DNA of 6,415 nucleotides from an uncultured Plesiomonas sp. (GTDB taxonomy: Bacteria > Pseudomonadota > Gammaproteobacteria > Enterobacterales > CAMTGL01): NCBI GenBank assembly GCA_947071955.1, contig CAMTGL010000123.1, positions 1 through 6,415 on the forward strand, given 5' to 3'. The position numbers and the translations under genes were made by a program. This document shows positions 1 to 5,818 of this stretch, one piece after another. Below the pieces are notes generated by a model. The model was not told the origin of the DNA, did not search any database, and worked only from the letters and a program-made list of their open reading frames with translations. How positions within the stretch are numbered: position 1 is the first letter of the stretch; each line of letters starts with the position of its first letter.

Positions 1-1
1 C

Positions 2-205
2 CCAAATAATGAAGGGATAGGCGCAGGTAAACAGTTACTTCGGTTGGCTACAGAGTGGTTATTTGCGCAGGGAGCAAAAACAGTAACGCTAAGTACGACG
101 GTGAATACACGGGCCGACCGCTTTTATACAGCGCAAGGGTGGGTTCGAGGCGTAATGAAAGATGAAGATGAAGTTGTTTATACACGGCATAAATCAGTGA
201 GTTAA
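2..205 (+). CDS. GNAT-family N-acetyltransferase, C-terminal part (5' end outside window)
   Basis: The reading frame is open from base 2 to a TAA at 203-205 and gives 67 residues with no start codon in context, so this is the tail of a gene that begins to the left. The fragment carries two GNAT hallmarks. Residues 7-13 read GAGKQLL, the G-x-G-x-x-L-L turn and helix that holds the pyrophosphate of acetyl-CoA (motif A). Residues 41-47 read FYTAQGW, the motif B helix with the typical F-Y-x-x-x-G-W ending that precedes the last strand. The family transfers an acetyl group from acetyl-CoA to an amine; the substrate cannot be told from this portion. The usual Arg/Gln at the start of motif A appears to be Glu (residue 4). 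The gene converges on yaeQ, with a hairpin between them. Family assignment is fairly firm; specific function is unknown. Confidence 0.8.
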   Translation, partial: PNNEGIGAGKQLLRLATEWLFAQGAKTVTLSTTVNTRADRFYTAQGWVRGVMKDEDEVVYTRHKSVS

Positions 206-210
206 CCGCA

Positions 211-244
211 TTGGGGTATGCACATTTTGTCTGTGCCACCCCAA
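211..244 (+). terminator. Hairpin between convergent genes, probable terminator
   Basis: A 7-bp stem (TTGGGGT at 211-217 with ACCCCAA at 238-244) continues, after a small internal loop, into a 5-bp stem (GCACA 220-224 with TGTGC 232-236) closed by a 7-nt loop. It starts 5 bases after the acetyltransferase stop codon and lies downstream of yaeQ on the other strand, so it could stop transcription from both sides. On the plus strand it is followed by a moderately T-rich stretch (about 251-260) rather than a clean T run; on the minus strand there is no T run. It is thus a plausible but not textbook intrinsic terminator. Confidence 0.5.
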
Positions 245-281
245 ATCAAGCTATTTTATTCGCATTTTGCTAGATGAACTG

Positions 282-818
282 TTACTGCCACTTTTCGTAT
301 TCAATCTGACTATTTTTTGTCGCATCAGAAAACCACATTACACCATCTTCAATAGTTGCCTGAATATGCATGGTACGCTGTACATATGGGCTTAATGCCG
401 CGGCTTGTTCATCAGAGATGAAATAGACCGACAAGTTTGCGTATTGTTTGAGTTTACGTTTATTTTGCTCCCACCACACACGGGCAGAGCGCTCACTGTA
501 GGTATACAATACAACTTGTTCAGATTGATTAACGGCTTTTTTAAGCCTCTTTTCATCAGGAAGACCAACATCAATCCACAAATCGATACCGCCGTGATAA
601 TTTTTAACCCAAATCTCGGGTTCGTCTTCTGCGCATAAACCTTTTGTGAAGGATAAACGCTCATCAGCATGACGGATCCATGCCAATAAGCGTACCATCA
701 TGCGTAATTCTGTTTCTGACGGATGCTGTGCAATAACTAAATCGGCATCCTGATAGTGGTGGCGATCCATGTCCGCAATATTGACATTTGCTTTATAGAC
801 AGTCGCTTTTAAGGCCAT
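282..818 (-). CDS. yaeQ: YaeQ family protein
   Basis: The 178-residue product matches E. coli YaeQ (about 181 residues) along its whole length. It begins MALKATVYKANVNIAD and carries the family blocks HPSE (32-35), RLLAW (43-47), GLCAEDEPEIW (60-70), GIDLWIDVGLPDE (77-89) and ATIEDGVMWFSD (154-165). YaeQ is a soluble cytoplasmic protein; structural work on the family describes a fold related to PD-(D/E)XK nucleases, but no accepted biochemical activity is known. The acidic residues in DEPE and GIDLW and the lysines in KRLKKA are the obvious candidates for an active site (inference). The ATG start at 816-818 gives the family N-terminus and is preceded by a purine-rich AAAGAGAA. The gene lies about 100 nt downstream of the NfeD gene, after a hairpin, and converges with an acetyltransferase gene. 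An older link to suppression of RfaH loss in E. coli should not be taken as its function. Confidence 0.93.
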   Translation of the reverse strand: MALKATVYKANVNIADMDRHHYQDADLVIAQHPSETELRMMVRLLAWIRHADERLSFTKGLCAEDEPEIWVKNYHGGIDLWIDVGLPDEKRLKKAVNQSEQVVLYTYSERSARVWWEQNKRKLKQYANLSVYFISDEQAAALSPYVQRTMHIQATIEDGVMWFSDATKNSQIEYEKWQ

Positions 819-858
819 GCTATTCTCTTTATGATGTGCTTTTTAAAAGGTATATCGT

Positions 859-881
859 GCTGCCATACTGTTTATGGCAGC
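859..881 (-). terminator. Perfect 9-bp hairpin between nfeD-like gene and yaeQ
   Basis: GCTGCCATA (859-867) and TATGGCAGC (873-881) are exact reverse complements around a 5-nt loop. It sits downstream of the NfeD gene on the minus strand and about 40 nt before yaeQ. Read on the minus strand the stem is followed by ACGATATACC and only then by TTTT, so the T run comes about ten bases late for a standard intrinsic terminator. It may attenuate or end the lolCDE-qmcA-nfeD transcript, act as a stabilising 3' end after processing, or be a leader structure of yaeQ. Confidence 0.45.
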
Positions 882-919
882 AGAAAGACAGGGTGATAAG
901 TAGGTGATTATGCGGTGTG

Positions 920-1375
920 TTATACAGGTATCTCTTTTACATGCAAAGTAATACCGCTTACAAAGACAACTTCAACAACACAATCTGCGGGAAGATCAGT
1001 GTCAGATTGGATGCGCCACGTTGTATCGCCTAAGGTTAAGCGGCCAATACCGTTTTGCATGGGTTCAGTGAGTTTTCCTTGTCGGCCAATCAGCGTATTT
1101 CCACGCTGATTCAACTGGGTATGTTGCTGGTCTTGCTTATCTTTTCCGTGCTGCCAACGCCACCAAAGTAACGATGCCACCACGCTGAATACCGCAAATA
1201 AAACCCACTGTACGGCAAGAGTCAGTGGGATCAACCAGAGCAGTAATGCAACGGTTAATGCAGCAACTCCAAGCCATAGCAGATACCCCGCAGTACCGAG
1301 CATTTCACAAGCGAGCAGCACCAGACCTAAAACAATCCAGTGCAACGCTGACCATGCAGAAAATGCGCTTAGCAC
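920..1375 (-). CDS. ybbJ: NfeD family membrane protein (YbbJ-like), partner of QmcA
   Basis: This 151-residue protein has the short-NfeD architecture. Three hydrophobic segments lie at about 10-27, 28-49 and 52-72, followed by a basic/polar linker (75-96) and a small soluble beta domain of OB-fold type (about 97-150). That domain opens with LIGRQGKL and continues with GIGRLTLGDTTWRI and VVFVSGITLHV. Length fits E. coli YbbJ (about 152 residues). NfeD proteins are genetically paired with stomatin/prohibitin proteins and are thought to anchor or modulate them in the membrane. Here the gene overlaps the end of qmcA by 7 nt. The start is GTG at 1373-1375; the closest upstream ribosome-binding site is AAGG, nine bases away within qmcA, and the overlap suggests translational coupling. 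The only ATG nearby is out of frame. Which membrane substrates it affects is not known. Confidence 0.9.
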   Translation of the reverse strand: MLSAFSAWSALHWIVLGLVLLACEMLGTAGYLLWLGVAALTVALLLWLIPLTLAVQWVLFAVFSVVASLLWWRWQHGKDKQDQQHTQLNQRGNTLIGRQGKLTEPMQNGIGRLTLGDTTWRIQSDTDLPADCVVEVVFVSGITLHVKEIPV

Positions 1376-2322
1376 GAACGTTCGCCTTGTTTATTTGCAC
1401 TATTTTTAACGCTCGGCTCTGCTTTTAATAACTCGGAGATGCCGCCAATAGCGCCAATTAAACCACTCGCTTCCAATGGCATTAACACAATTTTGCTGTT
1501 CTCAGCCTGACCAATGGCCTGCAACGCTTCTGTGTATTTTTGTGCAACAAAGTAGTTAATGGCTTGCATGTTACCGGCACTGATTGCATCTGAAACCATC
1601 TGGGTTGCACGCGCTTCGGCTTCTGCAGCACGTTCACGCGCTTCAGCTTGCAAAAATGCAGCTTGACGCTCCCCTTCAGCTTTTAAAATTTGTGACTGTT
1701 TATCACCCTCAGCACGTAGGATCTCTGCCTGACGAACACCTTCTGCCTCAAGAATATCTGCGCGCTTATTTCGCTCAGCTTTCATTTGCGCATTCATTGC
1801 TGCTATCAACTCTTGTGGTGGGCGCACATCGCGGATCTCGATACGGGTAATTTTCACTCCCCATGCATTGGTCGCTTCATCTAAAATCCGCAACAAACGG
1901 CTGTTAATGGTATCGCGCTGTGAGAGCATCTCATCAAGCTCAAGTGCTCCTAATACGGTACGAATATTGGTCATAATCAGGTTACGAATCGCGTTCTCCA
2001 GATCATTGACTTCATACGCGACTTTTGCCGGATCAAACACTTGCACAAAACAGACTGCATCAATCGTGACATTCGCGTTATCTTTCGAGATAACCTCTTG
2101 TGAGGGAATATCCAGCACCCGCTCCATCATATTGATTTTATGCCCAACACGATCAATAAAGGGGATCACAAAATTCAAGCCGGGCACGAGTGTATTGGTG
2201 TAACGGCCAAAACGCTCGACTGTCCACTGATAACCTTGCGGGACAATTTTGAACGCGGTAATAATGATGATAAATGCCACTATGACAAAGGCAAATATGG
2301 GTGAAAATAGCGTAATATCCAT
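1369..2322 (-). CDS. qmcA: QmcA, stomatin/prohibitin (SPFH) family membrane protein
   Basis: The 317-residue product matches E. coli QmcA (about 305 residues) nearly throughout. An N-terminal membrane anchor (about 7-26) is followed by the SPFH domain, with KIVPQGYQWTVERFGRY at 25-41, PGLNFVIPFID at 48-58 and DNANVTIDAV at 81-90. The conserved RIEIRDVRPP block lies at 160-169. Residues about 180-240 are a charged, Ala/Glu-rich coiled coil with repeated ILxAEGxxQ units, and the C-terminal region holds NYFVAQKYTEAL (256-267). Members of this family form large oligomers at the inner membrane; E. coli QmcA has been linked to FtsH/HflKC-type membrane quality control, its exact role being open. The ATG at 2320-2322 has AAGGA nine bases upstream. 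The gene starts 25 nt after lolE and overlaps the NfeD gene by 7 nt, so it is probably co-transcribed with both. The C-terminal tail after residue 300 is slightly longer and less conserved than in E. coli. Confidence 0.95.
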   Translation of the reverse strand: MDITLFSPIFAFVIVAFIIIITAFKIVPQGYQWTVERFGRYTNTLVPGLNFVIPFIDRVGHKINMMERVLDIPSQEVISKDNANVTIDAVCFVQVFDPAKVAYEVNDLENAIRNLIMTNIRTVLGALELDEMLSQRDTINSRLLRILDEATNAWGVKITRIEIRDVRPPQELIAAMNAQMKAERNKRADILEAEGVRQAEILRAEGDKQSQILKAEGERQAAFLQAEARERAAEAEARATQMVSDAISAGNMQAINYFVAQKYTEALQAIGQAENSKIVLMPLEASGLIGAIGGISELLKAEPSVKNSANKQGERSC

Positions 2323-2347
2323 CAGTTAACATCCTTGATTAATGCGA

Positions 2348-3592
2348 TTACTGGCCACTCAATACGCGGGCTGGATCGATACGGGTTGCACGCCATGCCG
2401 GATAAAGACTAGCAAGCAAGCTTAAGATGATGGCGGTGATGGCAACTAAAACAACATCCTGTATACGCAGTTCACTGGGTAGAAAATCGACAAAATAGAT
2501 ATCACCCGACAAGAATTTATGCCCCACCAGTGTCTCTATTGCACGAATAATACTCGTTAAATTCAGTGATAACAGCACCCCGCCGATGACACCAAAAGTA
2601 CAACCCACCAGCCCAGCCATCATGCCGTACCACAGGAAAATATTACGGATGATTCGGTTGTTTGCGCCCATTGTCCGCAATACGGCAATATCACTTTGTT
2701 TGTCTTTTACCGCCATCACCAGCGTAGAGACAATGTTAAAACAGGCCACACTGATCACTAATACCATGGCCAGATACATGATCACACGAACCATCTGAAT
2801 ATCACGGTACATATAGCCATATGTGCCCATCCAGCTACGCACATAACCGTATACACCGGTTAAGCGCCCTGCATCACGCACTATTTTTGAGGCTTCAAAA
2901 ACTTTATCCACCTTCATGGCAACACCGCTGACACCCTCGCCTAAATCAAGATACTCTTGCGCATCACGCAGAGGAACCATCCCAAAGGTGTGATCTAGCT
3001 GGCCGTGTAGTTGTAATAAGCCGGTAACTTGTAAACGAATACGCTTTGGCTGGCGCAGTTTCATTTCAGGATCAGGATTTGGGATCATCAGAGTCAACCA
3101 ATCGCCGACTTTAATGCCAAGAGAATCAGCAACTCCTTTTCCCAAAATAAGCTCATTTTTACCAGAACGGAATGTTTTCCATGCATCCCCTAAAACAAAT
3201 TGGGGTAATGCACTGATCTTCTCTTCAGAGGCCGGATCAACTCCACGGATTTGTACGGCTTTAAGCTGTGTTCCTTGATCTGCTAATGCAGTAAAGGTGA
3301 CATAAGGCGCAGTTGCCACAATTCCGGGGTGACGTTGTAACCTTGTCTCGACTTTTTGCCAATCAAGCAAACTACCTTCAGCGGGAGTAATTTCACCGTG
3401 TGGTACAACGGCCAGAATACGGTCATTGAGTTCACGTTGAAAACCATTCATGGCACTTAAGCCCATGATTAAAACCGCAACACCCAGTGCAATACCCAGT
3501 GTAGAGATAACCGAAATAAATGACACCATACCGTTGCGACGGCGCGCTCGGCTATAACGTAACCCGATAAACAGTGATAACGGACGCAGCAT
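2348..3592 (-). CDS. lolE: Lipoprotein-releasing ABC transporter, permease subunit LolE
   Basis: The 414-residue product has the same length as E. coli LolE and the same signature ends: PLSLFIGLRYSR at the start and DPARVLSGQ at the end. It has the MacB/FtsX layout: one membrane segment (about 24-46), a large periplasmic domain (about 47-265) and three more segments (about 268-292, 316-343 and 379-399). Blocks typical of LolE rather than LolC are LAVVPHGEI (60-68), LIPN-type MIPNPDPEMKLRQPKR (169-184), QLDHTFGM (198-205) and SWMGTYGYMYRDIQM (253-267). LolE, with LolC and two copies of LolD, extracts lipoproteins from the inner membrane; LolE is the subunit assigned to lipoprotein entry and binding, whereas LolC recruits LolA. 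Start ATG and the lolD stop share one base (TAATG), with a G-rich AGGGGGG just upstream, pointing to coupled translation. Confidence 0.97.
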   Translation of the reverse strand: MLRPLSLFIGLRYSRARRRNGMVSFISVISTLGIALGVAVLIMGLSAMNGFQRELNDRILAVVPHGEITPAEGSLLDWQKVETRLQRHPGIVATAPYVTFTALADQGTQLKAVQIRGVDPASEEKISALPQFVLGDAWKTFRSGKNELILGKGVADSLGIKVGDWLTLMIPNPDPEMKLRQPKRIRLQVTGLLQLHGQLDHTFGMVPLRDAQEYLDLGEGVSGVAMKVDKVFEASKIVRDAGRLTGVYGYVRSWMGTYGYMYRDIQMVRVIMYLAMVLVISVACFNIVSTLVMAVKDKQSDIAVLRTMGANNRIIRNIFLWYGMMAGLVGCTFGVIGGVLLSLNLTSIIRAIETLVGHKFLSGDIYFVDFLPSELRIQDVVLVAITAIILSLLASLYPAWRATRIDPARVLSGQ

Positions 3593-4296
3593 TAACGCCC
3601 CCCTGTTTTGACACTGAGTTCACGAGTAAGTAAACCATCACGCATCTCTAGCTGCCGACTTAACCGACCGGCGAGATTCAGATCATGTGTTACGACTAAA
3701 AAGGTTGTGCCGTGCCGTGCGTTTAATTCACCCAATAGCTCAAAAATACCGTCAGCCGTACGCTGATCAAGGTTACCCGTAGGCTCATCAGCTAAGACCA
3801 GTGAAGGTTGATTGACCAGTGCGCGAGCAATGGCAACGCGCTGACGTTCACCACCGGATATCTCAGATGGACGATGATCGACTCGGCGGGCAAGGCCCAC
3901 TGCAGTCAGCATCTCTTGTGCACGTTGTTGAGCGACTTTTGGTGACTCTCCGGCAATTAACAGCGGCATAGCGACGTTTTCTAATGCCGTAAAGTCAGGC
4001 AATAAGTGGTGAAATTGGTACACAAAGCCAATATGATCATTGCGCAGTTTAGCCTGCTCAGAGTTGCTCATAGCGTAGACATCTTTGCCCTGAAACAGCA
4101 CCCGCCCTGATGTGGGTTTATCCAGCCCGCCGAGTAAGTGCAGCAGTGTACTTTTCCCCGAACCGGAGCTACCGACCACCGCCACCAGTTCCCCTTTTGC
4201 CAAGGTAAATGAGACGCCGCGTAATACGTCAGTCTCCATGCCGCCTTCACGGTAGGTTTTGACGAGATTTTCACAGACTAACAGTGGCTTATTCAT
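3592..4296 (-). CDS. lolD: Lipoprotein-releasing ABC transporter, ATPase subunit LolD
   Basis: The product of 234 residues is a complete ABC ATPase: Walker A GSSGSGKST (42-50), Q-loop Gln94, signature SGGERQ (147-152), Walker B LVLADE (166-171), D-loop GNLD (174-177) and switch His204. The stretch FVYQFHHLLPDFTALEN (91-107), between Walker A and the signature, is the LolD-specific motif that contacts the LolC and LolE membrane subunits, which separates it from MacB, FtsE and other relatives. It hydrolyses ATP on the cytoplasmic face to drive lipoprotein release. I chose the ATG at 4294-4296 because it gives MNKPLLVCENLVKTY, the N-terminus and length (about 233) of E. coli LolD, and has GAGG nine bases upstream. 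A start 40 codons further up, at 4416, would only translate lolC sequence in a second frame. It overlaps lolC by 8 nt and lolE by 1 nt. Confidence 0.97.
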   Translation of the reverse strand: MNKPLLVCENLVKTYREGGMETDVLRGVSFTLAKGELVAVVGSSGSGKSTLLHLLGGLDKPTSGRVLFQGKDVYAMSNSEQAKLRNDHIGFVYQFHHLLPDFTALENVAMPLLIAGESPKVAQQRAQEMLTAVGLARRVDHRPSEISGGERQRVAIARALVNQPSLVLADEPTGNLDQRTADGIFELLGELNARHGTTFLVVTHDLNLAGRLSRQLEMRDGLLTRELSVKTGGR

Positions 4297-5494
4297 AACG
4301 TAGTGCCTCGGCAGGTTTGACAGCTGATGCGCGCCAAGCAGGATATAAGGTGGATAACAGTGCCACGATAATGGCAAAAAGAATGATGGTGATAATTTGC
4401 AGTGGTTCAACCACAACAGGCAGCGAGCTGCTCTGTAAAAGCTCTATCCCTAAAAGAGATAAAATGCTGTTGAGATTTGTGGCAATCAATGCACCCAACA
4501 CGCCACCACACAGTGCGCCCACCACGCCAGCAGACGCGCCTTGGGTAATAAAGATGATCATAACTTGACGGGCGTTAAGCGCCAGTGTTTGTAAAATCGC
4601 GACTTCACCTTGCTTCTCCATCACCATTAAACTCAGTGAGGTGATGATATTAAAGGCTGCAACGGTAATGATCAGGCTTAGAAGCAGCCCCATCATGTTT
4701 TTTTCCATTTTGACAGCCTGAAACAACTCGCCTTTACGGGCACGCCAATCTTCCCAAATCAGGTGATCGGGCAGTGGTGTTTTAGCAACTTGCGCAACAT
4801 CAAGTGGATCTTTTAGAAATAACCGCCACCCGCTGATATCACCATTAGGTAAACGCATTAACCGTGCAGCATCTTGAATATTCACTAAAATTTGTGATGC
4901 ATCAACATCACTACCAGCAGAGAAAATACCGGATACAGTAAACAACCGCTGACTTGGAATTCGCCCCATAGGGGTAAATTGCGATGCACTGGTGACCATA
5001 AGACGCACTTTATCACCCAGCATAACGCCAAGCTGACCGGCCAAGGTATCACCCAAAATAACATGGTATTCACTAGGTTTAAGTGAATCGAGCGAAGAGT
5101 CAATCAGGAACGCAGAGAGTGGATCGCCCTCTTTCGAATCAATACCGAGCATGACGCCTGCACCAATATTTTGTGCACTTTGAATAATCACATCACCCAT
5201 CACCAAAGGGGTATGATTGACGACATCAGGGATCATTGCCAGTTGACTAAACGGAACAGTATCAGGGTTTATTGAGCCCTGTTCTGAGGTGATTAATACC
5301 TGAGGCATCAAATTCAGGGTGTTATCTTTCAAATCGCGCTCAAAACCATTCATCACCGAAAGCACAATGATCAGGGCCAAGACCCCAAGCGTGATCCCCA
5401 TGGTAGATAAACGGCTAACAAAACGCCCAAAACGATCACCGGTGCGACCGCGCAGATAACGTAAGCCAATAAATATTGAAGCCGGAGTAAACAT
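4289..5494 (-). CDS. lolC: Lipoprotein-releasing ABC transporter, permease subunit LolC
   Basis: With the start at 5494 the product has 401 residues, against about 399 in E. coli LolC, and the ends agree (ASIFIGLRYLRGR; PAEALRYE). Membrane segments lie at about 26-48, 266-290, 312-340 and 363-383, around a periplasmic domain at 49-262. It is LolC, not LolE, because residues 169-182 read SASQFTPMGRIPSQ, the Hook hairpin that captures the chaperone LolA, and because Arg164, Gln182 and Arg183 match the E. coli Pad residues that also touch LolA. The MEKNMMGLLLSL and NIITSL blocks are LolC-typical too. The frame stays open 30 codons further upstream to a GTG at 5584, but that part is hydrophobic-basic, unlike any LolC I know, and has no ribosome-binding site. 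The chosen ATG also lacks a clear Shine-Dalgarno sequence. It is the first gene of the minus-strand unit. Confidence 0.95.
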   Translation of the reverse strand: MFTPASIFIGLRYLRGRTGDRFGRFVSRLSTMGITLGVLALIIVLSVMNGFERDLKDNTLNLMPQVLITSEQGSINPDTVPFSQLAMIPDVVNHTPLVMGDVIIQSAQNIGAGVMLGIDSKEGDPLSAFLIDSSLDSLKPSEYHVILGDTLAGQLGVMLGDKVRLMVTSASQFTPMGRIPSQRLFTVSGIFSAGSDVDASQILVNIQDAARLMRLPNGDISGWRLFLKDPLDVAQVAKTPLPDHLIWEDWRARKGELFQAVKMEKNMMGLLLSLIITVAAFNIITSLSLMVMEKQGEVAILQTLALNARQVMIIFITQGASAGVVGALCGGVLGALIATNLNSILSLLGIELLQSSSLPVVVEPLQIITIILFAIIVALLSTLYPAWRASAVKPAEALRYE

Positions 5495-5668
5495 AAGAAG
5501 TAGGCTTGACCGTAAAGTAAAAATAAGATTAACCCGATGAAACAGAAAATCAGCGTTTTTTCTTGCCAACCGGAATAAATACACAAGGTTACTGGGTGAT
5601 ATTATTCACTATTTACAGAAAAACTTACACAAGATTAGCATTTAACATTGTCTCGCATCACAACTGGA

Positions 5669-5681
5669 CACAAACATTGTG
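5669..5681. repeat. Small palindrome CACAA-ACA-TTGTG
   Basis: Five bases on each side are exact reverse complements around a 3-base centre. It lies between the two possible lolC promoters, in the middle of the divergent region, where an operator for a dimeric regulator would fit. At this length in AT-rich DNA it could be chance. Confidence 0.25.
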
Positions 5682-5736
5682 CTTAACTCTTAATAAGTAG
5701 GGATAAATGGCGCTGTCAGGCTTGTTTTACGCCGCT

Positions 5737-5775
5737 TGTAGCAGTTTTTCGCTTGTCTTTCCTCTTCCTGCTACA
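5737..5775. repeat. 8-bp inverted repeat with 23-nt spacer upstream of mfd
   Basis: TGTAGCAG (5737-5744) and CTGCTACA (5768-5775) are perfect reverse complements separated by a pyrimidine-rich spacer of 23 bases. The right arm ends 5 bases before the GATAAT box proposed for mfd, so the pair overlaps the expected -35 region. It could be a two-site operator or a cruciform/hairpin in a transcript starting further upstream. No T run follows the right arm, so it is not an obvious terminator. Confidence 0.4.
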
Positions 5776-5786
5776 TCTCTGATAAT
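5758..5786 (+). promoter_or_regulatory. Candidate mfd promoter
   Basis: GATAAT at 5781-5786 matches five of six bases of the sigma-70 -10 box and lies about 32 bases before the mfd start. The best-spaced -35 (17 bases) is TTTCCT at 5758-5763, which is poor; a better hexamer, TTGTCT at 5753-5758, is spaced 22 bases away, too far. A weak constitutive promoter is plausible for mfd, but the boxes are only a visual match. Confidence 0.3.
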
Positions 5787-5818
5787 ATCCTCTTATTGAT
5801 ATGAATCAGGTTTTTGCT

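Larger units (their letters stand above)
5495..5818. promoter_or_regulatory. Divergent intergenic region between lolC and mfd
   Basis: This 324-base stretch holds no convincing gene and must carry start signals for both flanking genes. It is AT-rich in the lolC-proximal two thirds. For lolC (minus strand) I see two weak options: an AATAAT -10-like box at 5601-5606 with a poor -35, and CTGACA (5714-5719) followed after 18 bases by TATTAA (5690-5695). Either leaves a leader of roughly 100-190 nt. For mfd see the separate entry. The region also holds the palindrome at 5669-5681 and the inverted repeat at 5737-5775. Location is certain; the individual promoter boxes are guesses. Confidence 0.6.

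Noticed and set aside
48..239. 63-codon minus-strand frame
   Set aside because: It is antisense to the acetyltransferase tail, whose motifs are clear on the plus strand.
405..638. 77-codon plus-strand frame with hydrophobic patches, and an overlapping minus-strand frame at 392-670
   Set aside because: Both lie within yaeQ, which matches its family over its whole length; no independent start signal.
1640..1760. 33-base direct repeats as a mobile or CRISPR-like array
   Set aside because: Units are poorly conserved in DNA, have no spacers and encode the QmcA coiled coil.
1868..2203. 111-codon plus-strand frame
   Set aside because: It is antisense to qmcA, Ser/Ile/Thr-rich with no domain, as expected from reading a coding strand backwards.
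4297..4416. Upstream extension of lolD by 40 codons
   Set aside because: It overlaps the lolC 3' coding region in another frame and resembles no LolD N-terminus; the ATG at 4296 has a good ribosome-binding site and gives the family length.
5720..5756. Three GCTTGT hexamers as a regulator-binding array
   Set aside because: Spacings of 14 and 17 bases are irregular and the motif is short; mentioned only as context for the inverted repeat.
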